Made by a program: the position numbers and the translations under genes. A DNA stretch of 64,000 nucleotides, from NCBI RefSeq assembly GCF_023276355.1, contig NZ_JALLPL010000003.1:39841-103840 (forward strand), given 5' to 3'. Positions 44,365 to 51,421 of the stretch are shown here, one piece after another; positions within the stretch are counted from its first letter, which is position 1; each line of letters starts with the position of its first letter. The DNA comes from Haloplanus sp. XH21 (lineage in GTDB: Archaea; Halobacteriota; Halobacteria; Halobacteriales; Haloferacaceae). The notes under the pieces are model-generated. The model saw nothing but the letters and a program-made list of their open reading frames with translations. It was not told where the DNA came from and did not search any database.

Positions 44365-44709
44365 ATGAGCGAATCACCTCAGAAGCATCCAGCAGCGGAG
44401 AAGGACACCAAGGAGGCCCGCCTGGAGAATCCGAGCGGTGTCTTGTATCTCTTTCAGCACGAGAGTGTCCCAATCCTCATCGACGCCATTCTCACGCTCC
44501 CCCCGGGCCGAGAGTTCACCAAGACGGAGCTCGCGGATCATGCTGGCGTTACTCGGCAGACAGTGAGCAAGTACATCGACCTTCTGGTAGAAACCGAGAT
44601 CGTTGAGGAAGTAGCGAACTCGTCACCCCGCCGGTATCAGGTCGCCAAGAGCGATGCCGTTCAGGAACTTTTCGAGCTGAACAGTGCGCTGAACGCAGCC
44701 GGTGAGTGA
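44365..44709 (+). CDS. Winged-helix regulator upstream of parA
   Basis: A 114-residue protein: LYLFQHESVPILIDAILTLP, FTKTELADHAGVTRQTVSKY, LLVETEIVEEVANSSPRRYQ. It has the haloarchaeal winged-helix layout seen next to plasmid partition genes. A perfect 16-base palindrome precedes it. It may regulate the parA operon 140 bases downstream or only itself. Confidence 0.85.
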   Translation: MSESPQKHPAAEKDTKEARLENPSGVLYLFQHESVPILIDAILTLPPGREFTKTELADHAGVTRQTVSKYIDLLVETEIVEEVANSSPRRYQVAKSDAVQELFELNSALNAAGE

Positions 44710-44756
44710 GGAGACGCTACCGTTCCACTGAGCTGCGCAAGAACTGCTTTATATTG

Positions 44757-44850
44757 CCTATAGGTGATCCTATAGTCTAAATAGGGCCGATGTCTGACGT
44801 GGTTTTAAGACTACAGGCTTCTCTATAGGAGACACTATAGGGTTCCTAAG
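44757..44850. promoter_or_regulatory. CTATAG repeats upstream of parA (possible centromere/operator)
   Basis: Four CTATAG-containing sites: CCTATAGGTGATCCTATAG at 44757 and CTATAGGAGACACTATAGG at 44823, immediately before the parA start. Equivalent sites follow the operon at 46105-46136. This bracketed layout fits a partition site or ParA-partner operator. Confidence 0.65.
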
Positions 44851-45717
44851 ATGAGCGAGACACTACGCGCCGCCGCGTTCCTCGACAAAGGCGGCACCGG
44901 GAAGACGACGACCGTCGCCCACCTCGGAGTCGCCCTCGAGGAGCTCGGGCACGAGGTCCTGCTTATTGACCTCGCCGGGAAGCAGGGCGATCTCGCGAAG
45001 CACTTCGGCGTTTGGGGCGATTACCAGGCGCGGATTGAGGCCGACGAGGCATGGCCGAACATCAGCACGGTCTTCGACGACGCGTGGGGGACGATCGCCG
45101 AAAAGCTGGGCGACGACACTCTGGCTGATCTCGTTGTCTCCACTGACGAAGGACCCGATCTGATCCCGGCACACCCCGGACTCGACACCCTTGACGCCGA
45201 ACTCGGGAATATCGACGATGCGCGTGAGCGCTATAGCCGTCTCGAACAGTTCCTCGACGAGTACGTCGACCCGCTCGGCTATGACGTCGTTCTCGTTGAC
45301 CTCCCGGGGATGACGAATAACGTCGCATACAACGGACTGTGGGCTGCCCGCCACGTCATCACGCCCGTCGAGATGGGGCCGTTCGAGGCCGAGCAGGCCG
45401 ATGCCCTCCGTCGCGACCTCGGGAAGATTGCCGACAGTTTCGCCGTCGACATCGATCTCGCGCTCGTACTTCCGAACAAGGTCGATACCCGAACGAATCT
45501 CGCCGAGGAGTACTTGGACGCGTTTGAGTCGGAGTATCCGGACGCTATCGCACCCGACTACGTCCCGTATTCACAAGACATTCGAAACGCTGCGGACCGA
45601 GGCCAGACTGCGTTTGCGCTCGAAGAGCCGTCGACGACAGCACGCCGGGCCCGTGAGGCGTATCTCGCTGCCGCTGAAACGCTTGTCGAACGGCTCGGAG
45701 GTGAACACCATGGCTGA
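44851..45717 (+). CDS. parA: ParA/Soj-type partition ATPase
   Basis: A 288-residue ParA. The deviant Walker A is FLDKGGTGKTTTVAHLG near residue 11, with the signature first Lys; Walker A' is VLLIDLAGKQGDLAKHFG near 36 and Walker B DVVLVDLPGMTNNVAYNG near 147. The protein binds ATP and DNA and moves plasmid copies apart. Its stop overlaps the start of the next gene by eight bases. CTATAG sites flank the operon. Confidence 0.93.
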   Translation: MSETLRAAAFLDKGGTGKTTTVAHLGVALEELGHEVLLIDLAGKQGDLAKHFGVWGDYQARIEADEAWPNISTVFDDAWGTIAEKLGDDTLADLVVSTDEGPDLIPAHPGLDTLDAELGNIDDARERYSRLEQFLDEYVDPLGYDVVLVDLPGMTNNVAYNGLWAARHVITPVEMGPFEAEQADALRRDLGKIADSFAVDIDLALVLPNKVDTRTNLAEEYLDAFESEYPDAIAPDYVPYSQDIRNAADRGQTAFALEEPSTTARRAREAYLAAAETLVERLGGEHHG

Positions 45718-46099
45718 GGACGACGACGATCTTGCGGCCCTTCGCGAACAGACGTCCCACGGTGACCGAATCGAAGAGGCGGCTGCCGAAGACGCAAAGC
45801 GTGATCTCGTCGAGGACATCCTCGATGAGTTGGAGGCCATCGACGCCGGCGACAAACAGAAGACCATCAGCGTGTGGGACGGGCCTCTTGCGGCGTTCAT
45901 TCGTGCGCTGGAGGAAAATCCTGACCGCTTGGAGGAAGTCGGCCACGCGCTTCAGCGGCAGCTAGATATCGAGGAGGGTGACGTTGACCGGAGTGAAATC
46001 CTCCGCCTTGCCCTCCGCCTTGGATTCCAGGAAGCTGCTCCCAAGGAGTTCGAAGCGGTTCGCGAAGCGGCCCGGAAACAGGCGACAAAGGGTCTCTAG
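45710..46099 (+). CDS. Probable partition partner of ParA
   Basis: A 129-residue acidic protein overlapping parA: MAEDDDDLAALREQTSHGDR, a helical middle, and a C-terminal DVDRSEILRLALRLGFQEAA with AREAARKQATKGL, which resembles a small DNA-binding helix-turn or RHH segment. By position it is the ParB-like or centromere-binding partner, a role inferred from the operon rather than from sequence family. Confidence 0.75.
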   Translation: MAEDDDDLAALREQTSHGDRIEEAAAEDAKRDLVEDILDELEAIDAGDKQKTISVWDGPLAAFIRALEENPDRLEEVGHALQRQLDIEEGDVDRSEILRLALRLGFQEAAPKEFEAVREAARKQATKGL

Positions 46100-46104
46100 A
46101 GTTC

Positions 46105-46136
46105 CCTATAGTTTTAGCAATAGTAATTCCTATAGG
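46105..46136. promoter_or_regulatory. CTATAG repeats downstream of parA operon
   Basis: CCCTATAG at 46105 and CCTATAGG at 46129, separated by A/T-rich sequence; mirror of the upstream sites. Confidence 0.6.
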
Positions 46137-46168
46137 ACAAACTTTGGATCTACCGCTAAGGTCACTAC

Positions 46169-47143
46169 CTAGGCCACTCCGTACTGCTCTTTGAGTGCTT
46201 CGTACTCCGTTCGACTCGGCAAATGAATTCCATCTGCGGCTGGTGGCTCGTTTTCACCAGCTAAGTACCGATACATCTCTGAGATAGTATCCGCTAACCC
46301 GTACCACGCTGCGACGTCCATCAGCTCCTGTTGGGCGATTGCTTCTGCCTCGATCAGTAGGAGGGAGTAACTCACTCGTCGCGATCCGCTGTCAAGGACA
46401 AGGGTATGGCAGACGATTTCGGCCGGCGTCAGCGTCTCTTCTGGGGCATACCAGAACGCGGGCTCTCCAGCGAGGAAGAACTGTAACCCGAACTGCTCGA
46501 ACCGGGCCAGGCCTGTTACTTCCCACTCTTCGGCCGCGTAGAGCGATTCCGTATCGTGCCGTTCCTGGACACGAATGAGCGCTCGGTGAGGGTCACACCA
46601 TTCGACCGTGGTGCTGGGGGCGAGGTCTCGAGCGCGATTCAGGTGATCGTGAACCACGACTGCCTGGATGAATTCCAATAGTGGTTGAATGCTATCGCTG
46701 AGTGCGTATTCCGGACCAGCTGGGGACAACAGCGCTCGGTTCTTCAGCGGCGATAGCGCCTTGTGGACGCTTTGTCGAGAGATCTCCAGCCGGTCCGCAA
46801 TTGATGTGATACGGCGTGGTTCATCGAGATACCAACAGATGCGGATCGTCGCGGGAGTGAGTAGCTCCGGCCAGTCGACGTGACTGAATTCCGCTGTGAG
46901 CTTCCGATATTGCTCGATAACGGGGTGCTCTGTGATCTGGACCACTCGCTTGTTGTGATGTCGGCGCGTTTCACGAAGGAGCCCGGTATCGATCAGCTCG
47001 TCGAGGAGGTGGTAGATGTGGTCGCGTGTATACCCTGTGTCTGTTGCGAGCTCTTCAGGAGTCGCTTCACGGCCCGTGATGAGTGCGTCGACGATCGTGA
47101 GTTCGCCCTTCGAGAGCACTGTGAAACAATATTCACTGTACAC
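46169..47143 (-). CDS. Tandem winged-helix regulator
   Basis: A 324-residue protein starting at a GTG (47143) near TTTATAAGTG. Two helix-turn-helix units are visible: LATDTGYTRDHIYHLLDELI near residue 35 and IADRLEISRQSVHKALSPLK near 115. A C-terminal domain (FGLQFFLAGEPAFWYAPEET, LSSLLLIEAEAIAQQ-like helix near 270) may sense a ligand. I know it as a MarR-type haloarchaeal protein. Convergent with the parA operon. Confidence 0.8.
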   Translation of the reverse strand: MYSEYCFTVLSKGELTIVDALITGREATPEELATDTGYTRDHIYHLLDELIDTGLLRETRRHHNKRVVQITEHPVIEQYRKLTAEFSHVDWPELLTPATIRICWYLDEPRRITSIADRLEISRQSVHKALSPLKNRALLSPAGPEYALSDSIQPLLEFIQAVVVHDHLNRARDLAPSTTVEWCDPHRALIRVQERHDTESLYAAEEWEVTGLARFEQFGLQFFLAGEPAFWYAPEETLTPAEIVCHTLVLDSGSRRVSYSLLLIEAEAIAQQELMDVAAWYGLADTISEMYRYLAGENEPPAADGIHLPSRTEYEALKEQYGVA

Positions 47144-47280
47144 TTATAAATGATACAGGATATCAGTTTACAAAATTGAGCCATAATTGGCCTTTAGGTA
47201 TACCTATATGAATTTCTATAGCTTGTCACATTCCCTACTAAACACAGGCTAGAAGTTGAGGAGGGACTTTGCCGACGGAC

Positions 47281-47574
47281 TCATTTGGCCCACTGGATTG
47301 ACTCCAGGCCGGAGACCTCGGCAAGTCGGTCGCTGATCTCTTCATCCGTCATCGTCGCCGTCCAGTGAAGCGTGATTTTGACCGTGATGATCGTGGCCGA
47401 AAGCTTCGGATCGATACTGTGGAGCTCGTCAATTGTGACCGCATTCACGTCTTCCCCCCGTGAGAGGCGCTCCTCGGCATCGGTGACGAGATCACCGTCT
47501 GCGCCGCAGGGAACGCGGATCGTCACGACAGCAGTTGTCGTCGAAGCTGAGTCGTTGGTATTGGTTACAGCCAT
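47281..47574 (-). CDS. Small beta-rich hypothetical protein
   Basis: The ATG at 47574 gives 97 residues: MAVTNTNDSASTTTAVVTIR, VPCGADGDLVTDAEERLSRG, VKITLHWTATMTDEEISDRL. It follows the TROVE gene in the same direction with a gap of about 160 bases and could be co-transcribed. Its function is unknown, although a small partner of the RNA-binding protein is conceivable. Confidence 0.65.
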   Translation of the reverse strand: MAVTNTNDSASTTTAVVTIRVPCGADGDLVTDAEERLSRGEDVNAVTIDELHSIDPKLSATIITVKITLHWTATMTDEEISDRLAEVSGLESIQWAK

Positions 47575-47734
47575 TCTATCATCTCCGTAGAGGAGCACCT
47601 CACGGGCTGATTGGTCCACGAGCTGTGCTCCGAGTGCGCGAGGGACGATTCGAACGCCCGTCTCGGTCGTGGCACGACCGCGTGTTTCCGAACTCCACCA
47701 CTCGCGCATCCTCAAAGAAAAGATACAGACAGAG

Positions 47735-49264
47735 CTAGGTCGGCTCGAACGCTTCGATCTCATCGATGACCTGCTTCGGCTTCTCGGCGTGTTCGATGAA
47801 CGAGAGGACGTTTTCCGACCACCCCGAGATGTTGTAGACGTTCTCGTAGCCTTCTGGCGTCACCAGGTCGCCATAGGCTGCGAGATCGACGAGATACAGC
47901 GCGGTGTCCGCAGACACCTCGTCTCGATACGCATCGAACACGTCTTTGACCGTCTGGGAATCGCGGGCCGTGAACGGCGTGTTGTCCCAGATCTGCATAT
48001 CGGTGAAGACGACGATGCGTTCAACAGCATCCCCTCGGTCGTGGAGGTGCTTGATCGCCTTCCAGCCGTTCGTCGAGTTCCCGACGTCCTCGTCGATCGC
48101 CAACACCGCCGCTTGGCGCTGCAGGACTGGCGTGTCGACGTGCATCGGAACGGTCTGGAAGTCGTCGCCGAACCCGCCGACGTCAGCACCCTGGTCGGCC
48201 AGCATCGCACCGAACAACGCACCGATCTCCTTCAGTCGGAGCGTGCTGTTCGCGGACAGCGGCTGATCCATCGATCCCGACAGGTCGACCGCAACAAAGG
48301 TATCTCCGAATCCGCCAGGCACCGTCTCGACCGCGACATCAATTGCGTCTTCGAGCCACTGCTCGACCGTCGGTGCCTGGACATCCGCGTCTTGCAGCGC
48401 GGTGTAGGCCTGGTAGTACCGGAACGGGTACAGCGGCGCGTGTCGGACGGCCTCCAGGTCGAGGTGATCCACGACGGTGTCCTCCGGCACGCCGGCTTCG
48501 AGCATGTTCCGGAGGTTCCGGATCGACGCGAAGATGGGCAGCGTGTACTCGTCGTCCTCGATGAGCAGTTCCCAGGCGGCTTGGGTGTTGCCGCGCTCGG
48601 AGATAACCGTCTTCCACGTGTTCGGCGCCGGCAACGGGTCGACGTCGGGATAGTCGTCAAGGCCACCACGCATGAACCGCTCGAAGAGCGCTTCCTGCTC
48701 GGCGTCGACGGGCGTGGGGTGGACGCGGTTGAAGACGTCGTGCAGCGTCACCTCGCGCCGCGACAGGTCGTACTTGCCCAGCGTGTAGGCGTCGGCCATC
48801 TCCACCAGCGCGTCCTCGATCCCGCGTCGAAGCGGCCACGGCGCAGTCCCGCCGAACAGCTGATCGTGGACCGCGAGCGCGGTGGCCGTCTCGTCCATCC
48901 GCTGGATGATCGCCGGCGCCCATTCGCGGATGAGCGACTCGGGGGAGTCGTCCTTGAATCGGTCGTCGTTGGCTGCCAGTACGAGTAGCACTTGTGGGAT
49001 GTCCCGCAAGTAGAGCTCCTGGCGAGCATAGGCCGCGAGCTTCAGGACGAACTCCGGGTCCTCGTTTGCGGTGGCATCGAACTGGCGAACGACAGCAGCC
49101 AGCTGCTCGTCATCGGTCTCGTAGAACGATCCCTCCAGCAGCTGGTTGATCGTGCGCTTGTACAGTGCGAGTCAGGGGTCGGCAGGCTCGAACGCTTCCC
49201 CACCTTCGTAGTTGGTGGTCCGCGTTGCCTCCGCGACCGTTTGCTTTGGCGTGTTGAATTCCAT
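47735..49264 (-). pseudogene. Ro60-like TROVE/VWA RNA-binding protein with in-frame TGA
   Basis: ATG 49264 opens MEFNTPKQTVAEATRTTNYE; after GEAFEPADP a TGA (49174-49172) interrupts, and the same frame continues LALYKRTINQLLEGSFYETD to 47735, about 509 residues in all. Residues 1-300 are the TROVE HEAT-like ring (LKLAAYARQELYLRDIPQVL, PAIIQRMDETATALAVHDQL, TLHDVFNRVHPTP). The C-terminal VWA domain has the MIDAS motif FVAVDLSGSMD near 335. Ro60 proteins bind Y RNAs and misfolded small RNAs and help RNA quality control. The gene abuts an array of tRNAs. The stop may be a CGA to TGA change or be read through. Confidence 0.85.
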
Positions 49265-49378
49265 CCTATCACCCGGAGCCGCAACAGGCGACTCCGATCG
49301 CAGCTGCCCACTCGCTCTGTGAGCAGCGAGTCTCGGGAGCGAAATTTCCCGAACCAGCCTCGCATCGCTCGGCTGGAC

Positions 49379-49452
49379 GTTCCCGGCACGATTCGAACGT
49401 GCGACACCCGGCTTCGAAGGCCGGTGCTCTGTCCTGACTGAGCTACGGGAAC
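49379..49452 (-). tRNA. tRNA-Arg (TCG)
   Basis: Acceptor GTTCCCG/CGGGAAC, D stem GCTC/GAGC, anticodon stem CCGGC/GCCGG with loop CTTCGAA, T arm GCACG-TTCGAAT-CGTGC. It decodes CGA, the codon inferred to have mutated to TGA in three genes here. Confidence 0.93.
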
Positions 49453-49474
49453 ACGAGTGGCCGAACAATTTCTG

Positions 49475-49531
49475 GAGCGAACGACGGGATTCGAACCCGT
49501 AATGTGCCATCGACGTAGCGCTCCAGATCGA
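49475..49531 (-). ncRNA. tRNA-like element with T-arm and acceptor-like stem
   Basis: On the minus strand TCTGGAGCG pairs perfectly with CGCTCCAGA 57 bases later, enclosing ACGGG-TTCGAAT-CCCGT, a normal T arm. No anticodon arm is found, and the total is too short for a tRNA. A homologous stretch occurs in the element at 49634-49720. It could be a tRNA pseudogene or a Y-RNA-like molecule mimicking a tRNA. Confidence 0.5.
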
Positions 49532-49582
49532 CGGCCACTGGCGACACGGCGACCGGAAAACTGTCGGAGCGGAACCGGTGTC

Positions 49583-49602
49583 GAGCGTCCTCTCGGACGC
49601 TC
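49583..49602 (-). ncRNA. Hairpin with GAGA tetraloop
   Basis: GAGCGTCC-GAGA-GGACGCTC: eight perfect pairs closed by a GNRA loop on the minus strand, between the two tRNA-like elements. Confidence 0.55.
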
Positions 49603-49632
49603 TTTGTCCGGGATGTTCTCGATGGACTGCGC

Positions 49633-49720
49633 CACCGACAGGATTTGAACCTGCGAGTTCCTGGCGAAGCAACGCTCCGACTCGACGGTCGCCACGTGCG
49701 GTCGGGCAACCGGTGGTGCG
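49633..49720 (-). ncRNA. Degenerate class II tRNA or tRNA-like element
   Basis: ACCACCG pairs with CGGTGGC except the first base pair; D-like stem TGCC/GGCG; T arm GCAGG-TTCAAAT-CCTGT. The 88-nt length fits a Leu/Ser type, but the anticodon arm cannot be folded with a proper loop. Possibly a decayed tRNA, an intron-bearing one, or an Ro-bound RNA. Confidence 0.5.
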
Positions 49721-49725
49721 ACGGG

Positions 49726-49845
49726 CTATGACTCCCGTTGGTGTGCTTTGCGGGCGAAGAAACGCACCACCTCGACGACCACACGCTTGGGGAAAGCCGA
49801 CCGTGACAGCGTCACAGATCCGTGGCTGCCCGCTATGTCAGACAC
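49726..49845 (-). CDS. Possible 39-residue gene within the tRNA array
   Basis: A GTG-started frame MSDIAGSHGSVTLSRSAFPK then RVVVEVVRFFARKAHQRES lies between tRNA-Glu(TTC) and the tRNA-like element. Basic composition is unusual for this genome; low confidence. Confidence 0.25.
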   Translation of the reverse strand: MSDIAGSHGSVTLSRSAFPKRVVVEVVRFFARKAHQRES

Positions 49846-49879
49846 GGAAAAAACGCTGTCAGGGCCAGCCTCCCCGAGT

Positions 49880-49954
49880 GCTCCCGAGGGGAATCGAACC
49901 CCCGACCTCCACCTTGAAAGGGTGGCGTCTCTCGCCAACGGAGACTCCGGGAGC
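49880..49954 (-). tRNA. tRNA-Glu (TTC)
   Basis: Acceptor GCTCCCG/CGGGAGC, anticodon stem CCACC/GGTGG with loop CTTTCAA, T arm GGGGG-TTCGATT-CCCCT. Its D region (TCTCCGTTGGCGAGAGA) is nearly that of tRNA-Gln at 51349. Confidence 0.92.
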
Positions 49955-50001
49955 GCAGTAGGGACGAAATCAAGCGCTGAGGTGCGGCGGACACCCACGG
50001 A

Positions 50002-50406
50002 TTATCGCAGGCGTTCGAAGCCCTCGAGTTGCCCGTGCGTGAACGTCACTTGATACGTGACGAGTGTCTCGAGATTCTCGAAGGAGTGTTTGAGCTTGAA
50101 GCGGCCGTGGTAATCGTCTCGTTCGATCCAGCCGTCGTGGACTCGGTTCCGACAGCCGGCCATGTAGAGGAGATCTTCCTCGCCGACGTCGTCACGGCTC
50201 GCGTATGGCCGGTCTTCCGGCGGGACCGCTTCGGTGTGCCACTCCTCTTCGAGGAGCCGACCGTCCGCCGTAATCCGAAATGTGGTCATGGTCGGTCGAT
50301 CGATGCCTTTCGTCTGCCAGTCGGCGTCCTCGGCAGGAGCAAGCCCGTCGGGGTACTCCGGTAGATGGACGTCGTCGTAGAGTTCGACTGTATCGAATAG
50401 TCCCAT
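50002..50406 (-). CDS. Hypothetical protein encoded between tRNA genes
   Basis: ATG 50406 gives 134 residues: MGLFDTVELYDDVHLPEYPD, TMTTFRITADGRLLEEEWHT, and KLKHSFENLETLVTYQVTFT. Longer starts would overlap tRNA-Met/Ile(CAT). The fold looks beta-rich, of the kind seen in small haloarchaeal phage or plasmid proteins. Codon use is normal. It is embedded in the tRNA array on the same strand, 13 bases after the tRNA 3' end, so it may share the transcript. Confidence 0.75.
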   Translation of the reverse strand: MGLFDTVELYDDVHLPEYPDGLAPAEDADWQTKGIDRPTMTTFRITADGRLLEEEWHTEAVPPEDRPYASRDDVGEEDLLYMAGCRNRVHDGWIERDDYHGRFKLKHSFENLETLVTYQVTFTHGQLEGFERLR

Positions 50407-50419
50407 TGTTGTCCTCCAT

Positions 50420-50489
50420 TGCGGGACCAGGAGTCGAACCTGGGCCTCGGGGATATGAGCCCCGTGGACTGCCATTATCCTATCCCGCA
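50420..50489 (-). tRNA. tRNA-Met or tRNA-Ile2 (CAT)
   Basis: Acceptor TGCGGGA/TCCCGCA, D stem GGAT/GTCC, anticodon stem CGGGG/CCCCG with loop CTCATAT, T arm CCAGG-TTCGACT-CCTGG. A CAT anticodon may be elongator Met or, if modified, Ile decoding AUA; identity cannot be settled here. Confidence 0.9.
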
Positions 50490-50593
50490 GCACACAATTC
50501 GGAACTCACTCATGGACATCTCTCAGTTCTCCACAGCTGTCCGTCCCTCAGTTTCGTCGGCTGGAAGTGAGAGGTCTCGGACTGTTGGAGAAT

Positions 50594-50665
50594 GCTCCAG
50601 CCCGGATTCGAACCGGGGGCTCGGCCGTGAGAGGGCCGTGAGTTTGGCCGCTACTCCACTGGGGC
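50594..50665 (-). tRNA. tRNA-Glu (CTC)
   Basis: Acceptor GCCCCAG/CTGGAGC with one C-A mismatch, D stem GAGT/ACTC, anticodon stem CGGCC/GGCCG with loop CTCTCAC, T arm CCCGG-TTCGAAT-CCGGG. Confidence 0.9.
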
Positions 50666-50713
50666 GGGTTGGCCTCGTCTGGAACGGATCGTCCGCCAGT
50701 GGATGGATGGCGG

Positions 50714-50854
50714 TCACCTCGTTCCGTGGAAGTATGCGCCGTCCTCGGTGACGCAGATTTTCACGCTTCCAATCGTGTCGATGGACGTTGTTTCACCGAG
50801 CGGGACGTGACGGAACGCTTCCTCCTCGCAGGTAGGGCAGACATTCGTTGTCAT
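50714..50854 (-). CDS. 46-residue zinc-binding-like protein
   Basis: ATG 50854 opens MTTNVCPTCEEEAFRHVPLG and continues SIDTIGSVKICVTEDGAYFH. One CxxC pair and a single further Cys suggest an incomplete zinc ribbon. It sits between tRNA-Ser and tRNA-Glu on the same strand, three bases after the tRNA-Ser 3' end, so processing of the transcript must separate them. Confidence 0.6.
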   Translation of the reverse strand: MTTNVCPTCEEEAFRHVPLGETTSIDTIGSVKICVTEDGAYFHGTR

Positions 50855-50857
50855 GAC

Positions 50858-50943
50858 GCCGCGACCCGGATTCGAACCGGGAGACCGATAGCAGACGGCC
50901 ACGGCATAGCAGGCCGCTGGGTTCCCCAATACCCAGTCACGGC
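50858..50943 (-). tRNA. tRNA-Ser (GCT)
   Basis: 86-nt class II tRNA: acceptor GCCGTGA/TCGCGGC, D stem GGGT/ACCC, anticodon stem GCGGC/GCCGT with loop CTGCTAT, long variable arm GGCCG/CGGTC, T arm CCCGG-TTCGAAT-CCGGG. Confidence 0.92.
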
Positions 50944-50947
50944 ACAG

Positions 50948-51021
50948 TGAGCCGACGAGGATTCGAACCTCGGTCCTGTGCGCCCAAGGCACAGATCGTC
51001 GTCCGCTGGACCATCGGCTCA
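50948..51021 (-). tRNA. tRNA-Pro (TGG)
   Basis: Acceptor TGAGCCG/CGGCTCA, anticodon stem TGTGC/GCACA with loop CTTGGGC, T arm CGAGG-TTCGAAT-CCTCG. Five bases separate it from tRNA-Ser. Confidence 0.92.
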
Positions 51022-51026
51022 CGGGA

Positions 51027-51044
51027 CTGCCGAGCGTTCGGCAG
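51027..51044 (-). ncRNA. Hairpin upstream of tRNA-Pro
   Basis: CTGCCGA-ACGC-TCGGCAG on the minus strand: seven perfect pairs and a four-base loop, six bases before the tRNA 5' end. It may guide processing. Confidence 0.45.
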
Positions 51045-51074
51045 CTGATTATCTATCTGTACGATTTTCCAACT

Positions 51075-51106
51075 GCGCAACCGCGACCGAGTAGTCGTGG
51101 TTGCGC
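51075..51106 (-). ncRNA. Long hairpin in the RNA island
   Basis: GCGCAACC-ACGAC pairs with GTCGC-GGTTGCGC around a six-base loop, 12 of 13 pairs on the minus strand (13 including one G-T wobble if the plus strand is read). Confidence 0.5.
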
Positions 51107-51139
51107 GTCTCATTGCGGGGGCGTACTTCGGGTGTTCCC

Positions 51140-51246
51140 GGGAATACCACACCGGCTCATGTAGGTTGCAGACCCTGCTGGGCCCAGCATCGTCGGAACG
51201 ATCCAGCTGACCGCACCAACGGGCTGCCTACCTCGATGGGTATCCC
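51140..51246 (-). ncRNA. Candidate Y-RNA-like structured RNA, 107 nt
   Basis: On the minus strand the 5' end GGGATACC pairs with the 3' end GGTATTCC (eight pairs, one G-T). Inward, GTAGG pairs with CCTAC, CAG with CTG and CCC with GGG, separated by small bulges (CAA and T), and ATCGT-TCCG-ACGAT forms an internal hairpin. No T-loop or anticodon is present, so it is not a tRNA. A stem made by the two ends with bulges is the plan of Y RNAs bound by Ro60. It lies 25 nt after tRNA-Asp, 1.9 kb from the TROVE gene. Confidence 0.5.
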
Positions 51247-51270
51247 CACGTGGCCACGCCACGCATCCAC

Positions 51271-51343
51271 GCCGACGCCGGGATTTGAACCCGGATCACG
51301 GCCGTGACAGGACCGTATGCTCGCCGGATTACACCACGTCGGC
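51271..51343 (-). tRNA. tRNA-Asp (GTC)
   Basis: Acceptor GCCGACG/CGTCGGC, D stem GTGT/ATAC, anticodon stem CGGTC/GGCCG with loop CTGTCAC, T arm CCGGG-TTCAAAT-CCCGG. Confidence 0.93.
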
Positions 51344-51348
51344 ATGTC

Positions 51349-51421
51349 GCCCCGGCCGGAATCGAACCGGCGACCTCCGGATTCAAAGTCCGGCGTCCCT
51401 CGCCAGCGGAGACTCCGGGGC
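51349..51421 (-). tRNA. tRNA-Gln (TTG)
   Basis: Acceptor GCCCCGG/CCGGGGC, anticodon stem CCGGA/TCCGG with loop CTTTGAA, T arm GCCGG-TTCGATT-CCGGC. First tRNA of the array on the minus strand. Confidence 0.92.

Noticed and set aside
47669..48988. 439-codon plus-strand ORF
   Set aside because: Antisense shadow of the TROVE gene; Val/Arg-rich without domains.
4136..49174. Selenocysteine as explanation for the in-frame TGAs
   Set aside because: Sites are not Cys-like redox positions, Arg fits the context, and no tRNA with a TCA anticodon was found.
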